From Owenia fusiformis (Eukaryota; Annelida; Polychaeta; Sabellida; Oweniidae), in NCBI GenBank assembly GCA_903813345.2, contig CAIIXF020000011.1:32294166-32358165 (forward strand): a DNA stretch of 64,000 nt, in the 5' to 3' direction. The position numbers and the translations under genes were made by a program. This document shows positions 11,762 to 24,210 of the stretch, piece after piece; the first letter of the stretch is position 1; the number at the start of each line of letters is the position of its first letter. The notes under the pieces were generated by a model, which saw only the letters and a program-made list of their open reading frames with translations, ran no database searches and was not told where the DNA came from.

Positions 11762-13526
11762 TTATACATCAATGTTGTTGTCAAGCAAGTACTGTATCTT
11801 CCACTCATTATCTTCTTTGCTATCTTCTTTCTCATCACATTCCTTAATGAAGTGGATCAACACTCTAAAAGCAATATCAAAACCATCAATATTTGGAAAA
11901 TTGATGAACATTCTAAAAGTGATATTAATCATCAATATTTTGTTAAGAAACTGTGAACACTAACAAGTTTCAAACATTTATATTTTGCAATTAATTGATC
12001 AACTCTTTAAAAAAACATTTTGCTAAGAAGTTGATCAACACTTGAAATGAAGTATTAATCATCAATATTTTGCAAAGAATTGATCAACACTTTAAAACTT
12101 TATTTTCTGATTTTAAAAATAACAATATACAATGCAATATTTCAAGCTTGTTTATTACAGATTTACACTCAACACACTATGAATTAAATACAATACTTCT
12201 ATTCGCGATAAGAGTTCAGGTGGTAATTTACATGAATATCAGCTACAGATTTCTTCCGATTTGGGGATTATAGTTCAAAAAGCGTTGTCATATATCTTAA
12301 TTACATACATACCTATCATTTGTGCAAATGAAACTCTACATAAATGTTTAATAGAGTCGTAGTGCGGCATTGAAAATAGCACCCCTGTGTAATCCAATGG
12401 GAAAGAAAGCGGATGTAGACAAAGTTGTACCATACATGAGAGCTCTTCAAACGGGAGGTAGCTAAACTGAACTAAATTAAACGTTATCGCGTATTGGTAT
12501 ATTGTATTCTGTATCAGCATTAAGACTACCAGCAATGGAAATATCCCCTATGAATATTGTATATATTTACATACCGATTTTCACTGACTATTTCCCCATC
12601 TACAAATAGAGTCTGGATACCAAATGCAGTGGCACTGCGTTTATCCACCTTGATGTTTTCAATATTAACCTCGACAAATGCACTAGGAATTGATGTCTTG
12701 AAACCCTCTGTGAGTTGTGCAATGGCTAAAGAGTAAAAGAAAAACATGAGAGAGCAATGTTTCAGTTGACCTTTCACTTTATTATTAAAGGCTGTTACAT
12801 GCAGTAAAAATAGATATGATCAAAGAGAGTCATGAAGCAAACATTATTATTGGAACCTAAATATTAGAATTGAAAATTTTTGAAAGTCTGATTCTGATGC
12901 CTGAAAGCATTGTTTCAAATGAAAATTTTCATTCAGGTTTGAGCTCTCACCTTCTCTTCCAAATGCAGTTGGGACCCCTTGTAATGCTAAGATACCATCC
13001 TCAGCATAGGATGCCCCAACTGCTGAGCAGTCAGGATTCATGTTGGTTGCACATTCAGGTACTTTGAATGCATCACTGAAATCACTCAAAAATTCTTTGA
13101 GTTCCTCTTCAACTGAAATATAAGATACACATAATGTAGAGGCAATAAATGTATGATGATTGTGTATTTTGTATATTCCTTTATTTCCTAAGATATAAAT
13201 TCTTTTTTTAGAATAGCTTCAGAAATAATGCCCATTTTTGATAATAGAATAGGCTTTTTCTATAATTCAATAAAAAATTAATAAAAAAACTTATGCCTGA
13301 AACATATAGCCTTGTTTGGCTGATATAAATGAATTTTGATGTGATTGTACATCCATTCCATTTTGAAACAAATAGAGTGATCCAAGTTCTTACCATCTTC
13401 TACATTGAGTTTGCTGCTTTCACTGCTCTCATCACTGCTTTCACTGCTCTCATCACTGCTCTCATCATGGCTGCAGATGCAGGCATCATTTAGAGCCAGC
13501 AACAATATCACTGTGAGCAGTTTCAT
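11762..13526 (-). CDS. Secreted NTF2-like (SnoaL/DUF4440-like) protein, gene B, complete
   Basis: Four exons on the minus strand: 13526-13394, 13112-12951, 12725-12575 and 11864-11762, all with GT/AG junctions, total 549 nt, 182 residues. Exon 1: signal peptide (MKLLTVILLLALNDACICS) then a Ser/Glu/Asp repeat tract. Exon 2: amphipathic helix starting VEEELKEF, the cysteine pair PECAT..NPDCS, and 'EDGILALQG'. Exon 3: 'KVDKRSATAFG' and 'VDGEIVSENR'. Exon 4: 'VLIHFIKE', an acidic loop and 'NEWKIQYLLDN', which resembles the final strand (W-k-I) of NTF2-like domains. This is the cleanest intact member of the A/B/C clade, so it serves as the reference for exon boundaries. Secreted and probably disulfide-bonded; no catalytic residues assigned. 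Fold inferred from pattern only. Confidence 0.78.
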
Positions 13527-13734
13527 CTTGTTTTCTGTTGATGGAAAAACAGTGACTCATGTTGTTATTTAATGTAACTGCATTCAGTTATATAACCAAT
13601 AATGCATATTTTGTATTGTGGTCAAGGTGAGGAGATTGAAATCGATGCGTTGCTAATTTGACCCTTGCAAAAAGTTTCATTGAAAATATGTTCTTTTAGT
13701 GATTTTGTAGAAAATATTTTGCAGTGTGTGAAAA

Positions 13735-14165
13735 GAATTTAAGCCAAAGACTCAATGCCTTGTGGCTGCTTCATTCCACTCAGGTGTAGTTTCCTTAACT
13801 CTGCATTCCCACATAATTGTCTTCGGTTCTGTGGTGTACAGGTTAGCACTCTGGACTCCTGATGCCAAGGTCCTGAATTCAATCCCAGCTTGGGTGAGTT
13901 GATTACTAGAGTGAAACTAGCTGGATAAAATGCCTGTGCTGGCTTGAACTGTCTGTGGTCCTAGTCAGGATAAAGATACCAGTTCCTGTCAGATTAATAC
14001 GGGGAGCTGTTTCTACCAAGTTACATTATCCACACGTATATACCCCTCTGGTATCTGTGTGAGATATGTAACTCAAATGAAATGCAAAGATTTGGAAACA
14101 ACATCTTTAATGGAATGATTCAGCATTCATTGCACTTACTCCAGGGCTTAAATCCTTAAAAATTG
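13735..14165. mobile_element. Inverted-repeat element interrupted by a SINE-like insertion
   Basis: The outer parts (13735-13795 and 14095-14165) match the reverse complement of 61505-61665, including 'gactcaatgc' and 'ccagggcttaaatcc'. The matching segment there is continuous, while here about 270 bp of tRNA-derived sequence lies in the middle. Confidence 0.7.
13828..14090 (+). mobile_element. tRNA-derived SINE-like sequence
   Basis: The 5' part has a tRNA-like A box ('TGGTGTACAGGTTAGCA') and a B box ('GGTCCTGAATTCAATCCC') about 35 nt later, the spacing of an RNA polymerase III promoter, followed by an unrelated body. Too diverged for a functional tRNA. Lies inside another repeat (13735-14165). 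Confidence 0.6.
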
Positions 14166-16189
14166 TAAGCTTCAATTTCAATAAGGTTACATATTCAGTG
14201 GATTTCAATTTGTTATGGCATGTTCCATTTAACATTTGCAACATGAATGTTATAGAAATCATAATTTGGTAAATAACATCACATTTATTTGTCAGTATTC
14301 ATCATCCATACGCGTTGAATTCATTTTTTATTTAAAAGTTTTTTCTGAGTTTTTCTGAGTTTATTATAAGTAAGATATATCAAACAGCATTCATGCTACT
14401 CAATCAATAGTTTGATATATCTAAGTAATTTAAAAAAATATTCAGAAAATGTTTGCAGGTTTATTTTGATACCATTTATCATTATGTATCAATGATTTCC
14501 CTTACCTTTTAAATACAGAATTTGATGTCCTTTTCTTTAGTTGATGATCACTGTTTTCTTTGGTGACATATAATATTTAACAGTCTCTTCAAGTGTGTGT
14601 TCATCTGAGAATTATAATTTTGCATACGTCAACAAGAATCAATACTTAAAATAACTTGTAATATTTTTTCTGTTGTCTGCCATTCATAAAAAGATCAATT
14701 TTGTACTGTATTAAAATTGGAAATAGAGTGAAAAGAACAGAATTAGCAAGGAATAAAGTGAACAAATATGTAGTTATTACTCGTATATATAAATGAATAA
14801 CAAAAACCAGGCAGTTCATTCTCATTTCTGAGAGAGAGTTTGAAATATGCATGACCCCATCACAGATTCCTCATAGGTAATCCCTGACTTATTGATTGTA
14901 GAATCAGTTAATATGACCTGATGTTGCAATAATAATCAGTTTTTAAATATCCATGTTTATTTCAAAACCCGCAAACTTAACGTACATGAAACCATGGCCT
15001 GGCCATTGAATAAGGTGATGAAATTTTCTTGTTAATTATTATGGAATTAACTCTACAGATTTTTGTCTTATGACTATCACTCAGTCATTCAACCTGTCCA
15101 ACTAATTTATGCCCCGGAAAAACAAAATGCCACCTGAAGGCAGGAAGCAACACGGATATCACTCCTTTGTTTTTTAGAATCTTTTTTAGTGTGTTGTCAT
15201 ATTCATCCAAAAGAATGAATACCCAAAATTGAGTTCTGCTGTAAAGGGCAAAGCTGCAAAGTCCAACACCACCGATACTTTATTTTGTTCACCACTATCA
15301 GACATGAGCAATACCTCTCATGTATCTGTATGAGTATATACATGAAACTAGGATTTCTGTTTTGACATTATTTGAGTCATTTCTGGAATGCTTTCATACA
15401 TTTTATGCCATATCTACTCATGTTTCTGAAATGTTTTTGTCAAATATGATGAACTGACTTTCATATTAGGTACATTTTAAGAAAGACAGATTTCCTAACT
15501 TACATTTTTTGAATGATTTTGCCTCTGAGTATGTCTCCATTGAAAACATGATATCTCTAAATCTTTAAGCGCTTAATGCTGTATAAGTTCATGCAATATC
15601 ACTCCATCTACACAAAAATTCATGAAGTTACCTTCATAATTAAGAAATTATGCAGACTGAGCCTGCAAAATCAGTCGTAAGAAAAATAGACCCTATGGCC
15701 TATTAATATACAAAAAACATGATTTAATGTGAAAAGAAATAATGTCTAACATCCCCCTTCCCCCTCCAATAAAGAGCCAATATCACAAACCTGGACCAGA
15801 AAACCATGGGACATTTCATTTATACCAAAGTCATTACAATACATGTTGAAGAAAATTTTTTAATGATTGATAACCAATACTTGTAACATCAGTTGTAGAT
15901 ACTCATCCTGGATTCAGTTTCAAATGATGTGGGATAGACGAAATCCAGTCTCCAAGTCCATAGGTAATTCAAAGGGTCAACATCAATTTGCAAAGCCGTT
16001 GCCAACATCATTCAGCATCTCCAGTGGTAAAACTTGAAACTTTATAATTAAAGACCTTTATTTTTCAGCAAAGCCCAGAAAGGATTTCTTAAGCTTTTTA
16101 CAAGTACTGCCTCGCTATATCTAATTAGCTGGGATGCATAAACCCCTTATGCTGGGTTCAGTGGAATATTTAATACTATCCAAATGTCG

Positions 16190-16640
16190 AAAATTAGCAA
16201 TGTCAAAATTAAAGTCATCTCTTTTGTCATATAACTTACACTATATACTATTGTCTAGTTTAGTGTAAATAAGAAGATCGAGATAGGGTGCATTCATATT
16301 AGGTCCATTAGTTTTTTTCAGTTCTAACTCAGCAGGATATATCTCACCTACAAAGTCTATAAATGTTGGGTTGTCTAAACCTAACAGGTCATCAATATAT
16401 CTATCTATTTTCTTAAATAACTTGAACTTTATCTTTCATCCTTTATTAATCATATGAGAATAGAAACAGGCCTGCTTAGAGGGAGTACAATCTGTACCCA
16501 TTGGTATAACTACACTCTGACGTAAAATGTGTCGTATTAAATATTGTAAAATTATATATTGCACCATGTGGTTCATCCAATTAAAAATAAATGAAGTTGA
16601 AGTTGCTGGAGGGGAGGATTGAATCTTTTTCAAATTTGGA
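16190..16640 (-). pseudogene. Penelope-like reverse transcriptase fragment
   Basis: Minus-strand translation gives 'IPMGTDCTP', then in another frame 'DRYIDDLLGLDNP' and 'IYPAELELKKTNG...YLDL'. This order (GIPMGTxCAP, RYIDDLL, IYPxELxLxxT, YLDLxI) is the conserved core of Penelope-like element RTs. Frames are broken and both ends are missing, so this is a dead fragment between gene B and gene C. Confidence 0.7.
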
Positions 16641-16851
16641 GATGCTATTTCTTCTTGAAGCCTACTAGTGAGCTGCCTGATTTTGAATTATGTATGGTCT
16701 TACTATGTATGTTTCATGTCCAAATGAACTAAATTTTGCAACTTATAAAAGGTACAACAAAACAATGAATCATATTTGTAAACCAATTTTATTCTGGAAA
16801 CCAAAAAAAAACAATTAAAAAAGTAAACCCTTCAACTTGTTAGGATTCTAG

Positions 16852-19800
16852 TCAATTTGGAAGGGTGTTGTCCAGCAAGTACTGTATCTTCCACTCATTA
16901 TCTTCTTCACTATCTTCTTCCTCATCAGCTTCGTTAATTAAGTGGATCAACACTCTAAAAGAAATATCAACCATCAATATTTTGAAAATTGATGAACATT
17001 CTCAAAGCAATATAAATCATCAATACTTTGTAAAGAGACTGTGAACACTTACAAATATTATCATAGTAGCCCGGACAGAATTGTTCAATGGTCACTTTTT
17101 CTTTAATAACTTTTTTAATTTTCAGTATTATCAAAATCTGATTACATATTTGAAAACTAGAGTAAAATTCTGACATACAAAAAAAAAATTTAAGGAACAT
17201 CTCTTAATTTATTGATATTATAGGCGTTCATAGTATGAGTGACGCAAATACATAATTCACCATTTTGTCTCATATTTGTTCAAAAACGGCGGCATGTTTT
17301 GTGGTTTGAATGTTCAGTTGAAATTTAAGTTAATATTTAAGAAATGTCATAGGCCTACGCAGAGGCCTATGAAATCATGTAGACTGCTGCCTTGGTATGA
17401 GGTAATGACTGCACTTATAACATTTTGTTTTAAATTGACTTGTATGTATACCAGCACTTAAAAAGGTTTGTACATTGTATGTACAGTATATTGGTAAGGT
17501 CACAGCACTTAAAGTTTTTTGGCCATTTCATTGTTACCCGTAGTGGATTAGCAACCCTAGTTCACTAAACCTGTGCAACTATAGGGTCATACTGCCACAG
17601 TTTGTAATATCTTTCCCAGTCACACGCCTCTTAACCCATCCTTGGCGTGCATGTGAATTGTTCTTCAGCTTTGGAATGGCCTCTAGGCTGTTTGGAGCTC
17701 TTGAAAAGATTAAGGACCTACTCTCATCACACCCCGCACATTGGGGCGCCACCTTTTCACATCCTATTGAACACAACCCTGAACATTTCAATAGAGTTGA
17801 TCTCATATACCCTTGGAGGGATTTGACTTCTTGTGTATTTAATGACTGGTCAGTTGCTGCATTACGTCAGGATTGTAACGGTGGCAGCATGGCCCTATAG
17901 TCCTATGACAATCTTTAAATATTAACTTTCAACTGAACATTCAAATTCACAAAATATGCCGCCATTTTGAACAAATATGAGGCAAAATGATGAATTATGT
18001 ATTTGCGTCAGTCATACTATGAACGCCTATAATATCAATAAATTAAGAGATGTTCCTTAGATATTTTTTTTGTATGTCAGAATTTTACTCTAGTTTTCAA
18101 ATATGTGATCAGACGATAATACTGAAAATTAAAAAAGTTATTAAAGAAAAAGTGACCATTGAACAATTCTGTCCGGGCTACTATATATTTTGTAATTAAA
18201 CACATTAACTGTCAATATTTTGTTAAAAAGTTGATAAACATTCGAAAAGTTGAAAGTAAATATCTAAGCACGTGTGCCAAAGGGAAAGGACCAAAAGTTG
18301 TAATGGAACTTAGCAAGAAAAAGCAAACTCTAAGTGCATACCAGTCAAGAAAAACAAACCCCATATATCCCAATACCATGATCTAACGTGAAAAGAAACA
18401 ATGTCTAATACCCCCTTTCCACCACCATTCAAGAACTGATATCAAAATCCAAGACCAGAACACCACGGGACATTTCATTCATACTGAAGTCATTGCAATA
18501 CATGTAGAAGAAAAAAGTAGAAATTGATAGCCAATACTCATAACCTCAAAATTAGTTGTAGATGATGTGGGATAGATAAAATCCAGTCTCCAAGTCCATA
18601 GGCGTTTCAAAGGGTCAACGTCCATTTACAAAAGCTGTAGCCATTATACCATAAAACATATAACATAACATAACATATTGTTCTAATATAAAATGAGGAA
18701 TGTGTGGTCTCACAATACTCCCAGTCAAAGAAAGGGTGTCCAAAATTGTTCATGATACACTATGTGGTCCTTTACACTCAATACAGTATGAAATATATAT
18801 TCTGAATCAGCATTAAGACTTGCAGCAAATATTCCCTATCAAGAATGTACAGGGTAGTAAAAAAAATGGAAACCCTATTACTATTTTCCTCATATCTTTG
18901 TCATTTTAAAAAATAACTCCCTGATATTTTACACTTCTGTACATTAGTCACAATGTTACAGTACTTTAAAGAACATGCCCAGTGGCCACTATTGCGTTGT
19001 GGGGAAACCTGTACTCATCGTCTAAAATGTCCCTACCTGTGGGGATATGGCAGAGATAGAGTATATGAGAATGACCTCAGGACAATTACCCAAATGCGAG
19101 TAGGTAGTTACCAGTTTCACCACCAGGTGGCTGATTCGGGTCAATTAACATGGCAGGTATACAAGAAAGTTCCCTTAAACTTGAATATTATCAACTTAAG
19201 TGGCTCAATTTTCATATAACCCTTATGCGTCTGATACTTATACTAATGAAAATATGTCCAGTAAAGCAATATATTATCTGTTCACTAAAAGAAAAGATAT
19301 TTCATTTTTAGTGATTTTATAGCATGGGGTCTATGGGGAATCTCCCCGAGCTAGAAGTCACATTTTCAAAGAAAATTAATTTTTCAAAGTTGATTAACAG
19401 TTTTTAAAACCACATTTCTAGATGTAATTTTAGATGTAGATTTCAAATATGATATTACTTTGACTGAATTTTGAATTTTTAATGACGTAAATCAAGATTA
19501 TTTCTACTCGCATCTGGGTTATTGCGAACCTCAAAAGTGAGATCATCTGTTTCATTCAGGCCATACCTGCTGAGGAATGCATTTGGCTCATTGACAACTG
19601 TGCTGTTGTGCCTACAGCGCGATAATGGTCAAATCTGAAGCATGTTATTCAAAGTGCTGTAAAATTGTGACTATCAGTCTGATGGTCATGAAATATGGTA
19701 GGGTGGTAGGAAATTGAATGATGTACAAATGCAGGGTTTCCATTTTTTTGACCACCCTGTATACATACCTAGTCTCAGAGAATATGTCCCCAACTACAAA

Positions 19801-20667
19801 TGGAGTGGTAATACCAAATACAGTGGCGCTGTGTCTGTCCGCCTTGATGCTTTTAATAGTTATCTCGGGATATGCACTAGGATTTAATGCCTTGAATCCC
19901 TCCGTGAATTGCGTAATTTCTAATGAGTAAAATAAATACATGTAAATACATGGCTTAGTTTGTCAAAAGAAAATATGATGATCATCAACAGAGGGTCATG
20001 AAACAATCATGATAATTATTGTAACATAATCATTGGAATTGAAGATATTTGAAAGCTTAATGCAAATGCCTGGAAGCATTGTTTCAAAGGAAAATTGTTA
20101 TTCAGGTCTGAGCTCCCACCTGCTCTTCCAAAAGCAGTTGGGGCCCCTGGAAATGCTAAGATACCATCCTTAGCAAAGGCTGCCCCAACTGCTGAGCAGT
20201 CAGGATTCACTTTGGTTGCACATTCAGGCACTTTAAATGCATCACTGAAATTACTCAAAAGAGCATTGACTTCCTCCTCAACTGAAAAATAAGATGCAAT
20301 TAATGAAGAGGCAATAAATATGTTGGGTGTTGAGAATGTTGTATTTGTATTTGTCTATACATTGTACCTCTAATGCTAAAAATATAAGATATAAAATACT
20401 TTTTTTAAATTTGCCTTAGAATTTATACCCTTTCAATATTTTAATTCTTAAAGTTTCTGTATTTCATTTCTTAAAGGAAAGGCTAATATGCCTACAACGT
20501 GTAATTGACTTTTAATGTGATTCTACATCCATTTCATTTGGGAACAAAGAATGATTTAAGTTCTTACCATCATCAACATTGAGTTCGCTGCTTTCATTGC
20601 TCTCGTCATAGCTGCAGATGCAGGCATAATTTAGAACCAGCAACAATACCACTGTGAGCAGTTTCAT
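16852..20667 (-). CDS. Secreted NTF2-like (SnoaL/DUF4440-like) protein, gene C, complete
   Basis: Exons on the minus strand: 20667-20568, 20281-20120, 19919-19769 and 16954-16852, total 516 nt, 171 residues, consistent phases and GT/AG sites. Exon 1 encodes a signal peptide (MKLLTVVLLLVLNYACICS) and a shortened acidic tract. Exons 2 and 3 are almost identical to gene A. Exon 4 ends '...NEWKIQYLLDNTLPN' then TGA. Intron 3 is about 2.8 kb because of two insertions (17066-18181 and 18850-19759, the latter with a nested element). Assigning exon 4 to this gene is inference from phase, order and lack of other candidates. Nearby AATAAA at 16788-16793 (minus) supports this as the gene end. Confidence 0.7.
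17066..18181. mobile_element. TA-flanked inverted-repeat element in gene C intron 3
   Basis: Arms of about 288 bp (17066-17354 and 17896-18181) are near-perfect inverted copies with ends GTAGCCCGGACAG / CTGTCCGGGCTAC, each flanked by TA. Comparison with intron 3 of gene B (11940-12010), which has the flanking 'tgtgaacact' and 'tatattttg' without the element, supports insertion here. Interior about 540 bp; its ORFs have no recognisable domain. Confidence 0.75.
18850..19759. mobile_element. CAGGGTGG MITE, copy 2, with a nested element
   Basis: Same element as 1549-2069, at the same position next to the exon 3 donor. Enlarged to 910 bp by the nested insertion at 19088-19520. Confidence 0.8.
19088..19520. 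mobile_element. 433-bp MITE with ACCCARATGCGAGTAG ends
   Basis: Terminal inverted repeats ACCCAAATGCGAGTAG and CTACTCGCATCTGGGT, flanked by ATT at 19085-19087 and 19521-19523. Copy 1 (about 1831-1840) shows the empty site with a single ATT. Non-coding, AT-rich. A 3-bp target duplication suggests a PIF/Harbinger-like mobiliser but ATT is not the usual TWA, so the class is open. Confidence 0.75.
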
Positions 20668-20910
20668 CTTGTTTTCTGTTGATAGAAACTTAGTGCAGTT
20701 GAATGATTTACTTGATTCTCTGCTTATTAGATATTGATAAATCTTAAGAAATAGAACCAATTCTTTCTGATACATATTAAGAAAATATACAGCTGTACTT
20801 GTACGTATATGTCTAAAAAGCAGACTTTCCTCATTTATTAGTATGTATAGATAAGATGCATGCACCTCCTCTAAAATCATATATGTAGCATTGCCATCCT
20901 ATTATGTTAT

Positions 20911-20947
20911 ATCATGGGCTTTCAACTAGTTGAAAGCCCATGATTAA
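20911..20947. mobile_element. 37-bp perfect-hairpin insertion
   Basis: A 34-bp perfect palindrome (half-site ATCATGGGCTTTCAACT) plus TAA is present here and cleanly absent at the matching position of copy 1 (about 3245). A second, 26-bp version with the same half-site core CATGGGCTTTCAA is at 42819-42844. Confidence 0.7.
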
Positions 20948-23300
20948 ATGTATATCATTTTGTTCCTCAGAATATTACATAAGATTGCAAAGTTTCAGAA
21001 TCTTGGGGTATCCTTGAAAAAAGATACAATGTATCAAAGTATGTGGGTATGGAGTCATTTAGGGGAAATTTCTGGTCATTTTGAGGGTAATTTAAAGGAA
21101 AAATTTCTATATTGTACATTTCTAGCAGTTGTCATCATGACAGAGTTCAGTCCACATGTCTGATTCATACATTGGCTGATAGGGAGGCCAAGGACCATGG
21201 TACTGCCTGTATCACTAAAAATGGGTTATGGACAAAGTGAACAGACCACCGAATAGGGTCCAAAAATGCTTACAAAAATGCTTATTAATTACCCCGTATC
21301 TGGAACATGTTTTATTGAAGAGATTGAGTGAAATACAGTGAATTGAGTTCAGTATTACTTATCATTATTCTCAAATATTGTAAGCTTCACAATCAATTAA
21401 GGTTACAATTTCAGAGTTTCCATATTGGATTTCAATTTGTTATGGCATGCTCCTTTTAACATTTGCAACTTAAATGTTACACAAATCATAATTTGGTAAT
21501 TAACAATATTTATTTATCAGTATTTATCCATACGCATTAAATTTATTTTTTGTGAAAAACTGAGTTTATTATAAGTAAGACATCAAACAACATTCATGCT
21601 TACTTTGATACCAGTTGTCATTATGTATTAATGATTTCCCTTACCTTTTAAATAAAGAATTTGGTGTCTCCTTACTTTAGTTAATGTTCACTTTTCTCTT
21701 TTGGGTCAGATAATGTCTAACAGTCTCATCACGTGTTTGCTCCTCCTAAAATTTTGATAATAACTTTGCATGCTTCAGCAAGAATCAATACTAAAATAAC
21801 TTGTAATCTTCTTTCTGGTGTCTGCCATTCATGAAAAGATCAATTTGTACTGTGTAAAAATGGGAAATAGAGTGACAAGAAAAGAATCAGCAAGGAATAA
21901 AGTGATCAAATATGTAGTTATTACTTTAATGTATAATTGAATAACAAAAACCAGGCAGTTCATTCACATTTCAAAAAGAGAGAGTTTGAAAAAGTTATTA
22001 CCCCATCACAAATTCCTCATGGGTAATCCCTGACTTATTGATTGTCGATTCAGTTAATATGACCTGATGTTGCAATAATGATCAGTTTTTAAATTTCCAT
22101 GTTTATTTATTTCAAAACCACACAAACTAAATGTACATGAAGCCATGGACCTTTAACCACTGGACTGCCAATGTTACAATCTTGCAATGCAAAGTGTGTT
22201 ATAGTCACGTGATAAGTGATATTTTAGAAGTCCATAATGAAACAGTCAAATAAAAAATATATCACAATTAGTCAAACCAGTAAATCCAGATGGGGACGTG
22301 CCTTTGCATTGAATAAGGTGATGAGTTATTGTTACTTTGTATGGAATTTAATTGGAAAGGAATTAAGTTTGTAGAGATTCTTGTCTTCTGTCTATCAGTC
22401 AGTCAACCTGTCCAACTATTCATCCATGACTCAGAAAAACCAAATAGCCACCCAAAGGCAGGAATGCACATTGATATCAAGTTGACTCCTTTATATTGCA
22501 TTTATGATTTTCAGGTTTAGAGTAATCATGTTTTCAATCCAGGTATGTTCTCATGCAAGATCATCAAAAAATGTTTTAAAATGCACTTTTCAAAAATTAG
22601 GATTTCTGTCTTAGCGAATATTTGAGTCATTTCTGGATTGCTTTCATACATGTTATTATCAATAATATGTCATAATTTTGTCGAATATGAATAACAGATT
22701 TGCTTGTAATTTTAAGAAAGACATAATTTCCTATCTTAAATCTTTGAATTGTTTGGACTCAGAGCATGCCAAGCATGTCAAGGGAACCACATTGAAATAA
22801 TCCTGTGTTTTTTGTTGTGCACCCAGACATACAATACACTAAACAAACCTTTTGGACTCCCCAGCTTAACACCTTAAATTCATCCCCTGCAGACTGAGCT
22901 TGCAAAAGCCTGCAGGTGTATACTACCATGTGGTTCACCAAATTAGAAATAAATAAAGTTGGAGTGGATAGAGGGAAGGACACTATGCTTCTTCTTGAAG
23001 CCCACTGGTGAGCAGGTATATATTTTCTTATTTCTTACGGATGTATGTTCGATGTTCAAATAAAGATGCTTACAGTAGATTCTCAGCAGAAGGGAAAAAT
23101 GGGGCAGAAAAGTATTCACATTGAGATGTATTCAAACACAGAAACCTGAAAGGTACAACAATACAAAAATTCAGATTTGTAAACCATTTTTATTCTTGAA
23201 ACCAAAACAAACAATTCTATAAGTAAATTCTTTAACTTGGTTATTAGTCCATTTGGAAGTTCTTTTTAGAAATATTCATATTTGCATTCTTTATACTCAA

Positions 23301-23400
23301 TTATACACCAGCATTGTTGTTGAGCACATACTGTATCTTCCACCCACTATCTTCTTCATTATCTCCTTCCTCATCTTTCTTAATGAAGTGGAACATCACT
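23301..23400 (-). pseudogene. Orphan last exon of an NTF2-like gene
   Basis: Minus-strand exon with intact acceptor (gtag) at 23400, reading 'VMFHFIKKDEEGD...GWKIQYVLNNNAGV' then TAA, in the same phase as exon 4 of B and C, one codon shorter, with AATAAA at 23189-23194. No exons 1-3 are visible between 23400 and 25600, where sequence instead resembles the 5' flank of the other genes (about 23930). It is best read as the remnant of another tandem copy whose first three exons were deleted. Alternatively it could serve as an alternative last exon for an upstream gene. Confidence 0.65.
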
Positions 23401-23529
23401 CTACAATATCAATATCAATCATCAGTATTTTGAATATTGATCAACACTCTAAAAGCAATAGTAATCATCATTTTTAAAGAATTGATCATCACTTTGAATT
23501 TATCATTTCAAAAACAATATACAATCCAT

Positions 23530-24210
23530 TGTCACGCCCGGTGATCGTACAAAAATGATGGAGGGGGGGATTTCTGCAGAGATTTTTTTTTTTTTTCACT
23601 CGCTACGCTCGTTCGGTCAATATCATATTTCCCTCGGTCAATATCATATTACCCTGGAATAAAATTCATATTGAAAATCAAGCATGAAATAACCTATATT
23701 TACATCATCCATTGTATTTAATTATTACAGTACATTTTTCCCTTTAAAAGTAAAATTTCTCTGAAAAATGAGTTCATTGATACATACACTATACCATTCA
23801 TGGTACTCGATCAATAATTTGATTTCAAAAATGGATTTCTAAAAAATTCAAAAAGAAAAAGATGTAAGTGCTGTCATTTAGGTTCATTTTAATACCATAT
23901 GTTATGATATATTATTAATTTCCCCTACCTATTAAATACAGATGTCCTCTTGTTTGGTTGATATTCACTGTTCTCTTCAATGTCAGATAATGTTTTAACT
24001 GTCTGAGTAGGTGCACATTTAAACAATGCATCTCAATCAATAGTATTATAGGATAACGTAATCTCTTATTTTTAATTCAGTTGATGTTCATCTCAAGATG
24101 TTTGAAGATATTGAAGGATTAAAACAGCAAGAATGAAAGAGGATTACAGTTAAAGATGAAATGTACATGTAGAGTGGAAAAAGTTACAAAAAGAACAGGT
24201 ACAGAGTCAA
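23530..24210. other. Intergenic; repeat debris
   Basis: Contains a fragment with 'actcgctacgctcgttcggtc' flavour, a T homopolymer near 23586 and two direct copies of 'cggtcaatatcatatt'. From about 23930 it resembles the 5' flank of genes A-C. No gene seen. Confidence 0.5.

Larger units (their letters stand above)
17459..22767. repeat. Segmental duplication, copy 2 (carries gene C)
   Basis: Aligns with 158-6655 at very high identity. Holds exons 1-3 of gene C. Specific features: 433-bp insertion at 19088-19520, 37-bp hairpin insertion at 20911-20947, a 45-bp deletion near 18947, and absence of the 1385-bp insertion of copy 1. Confidence 0.9.
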
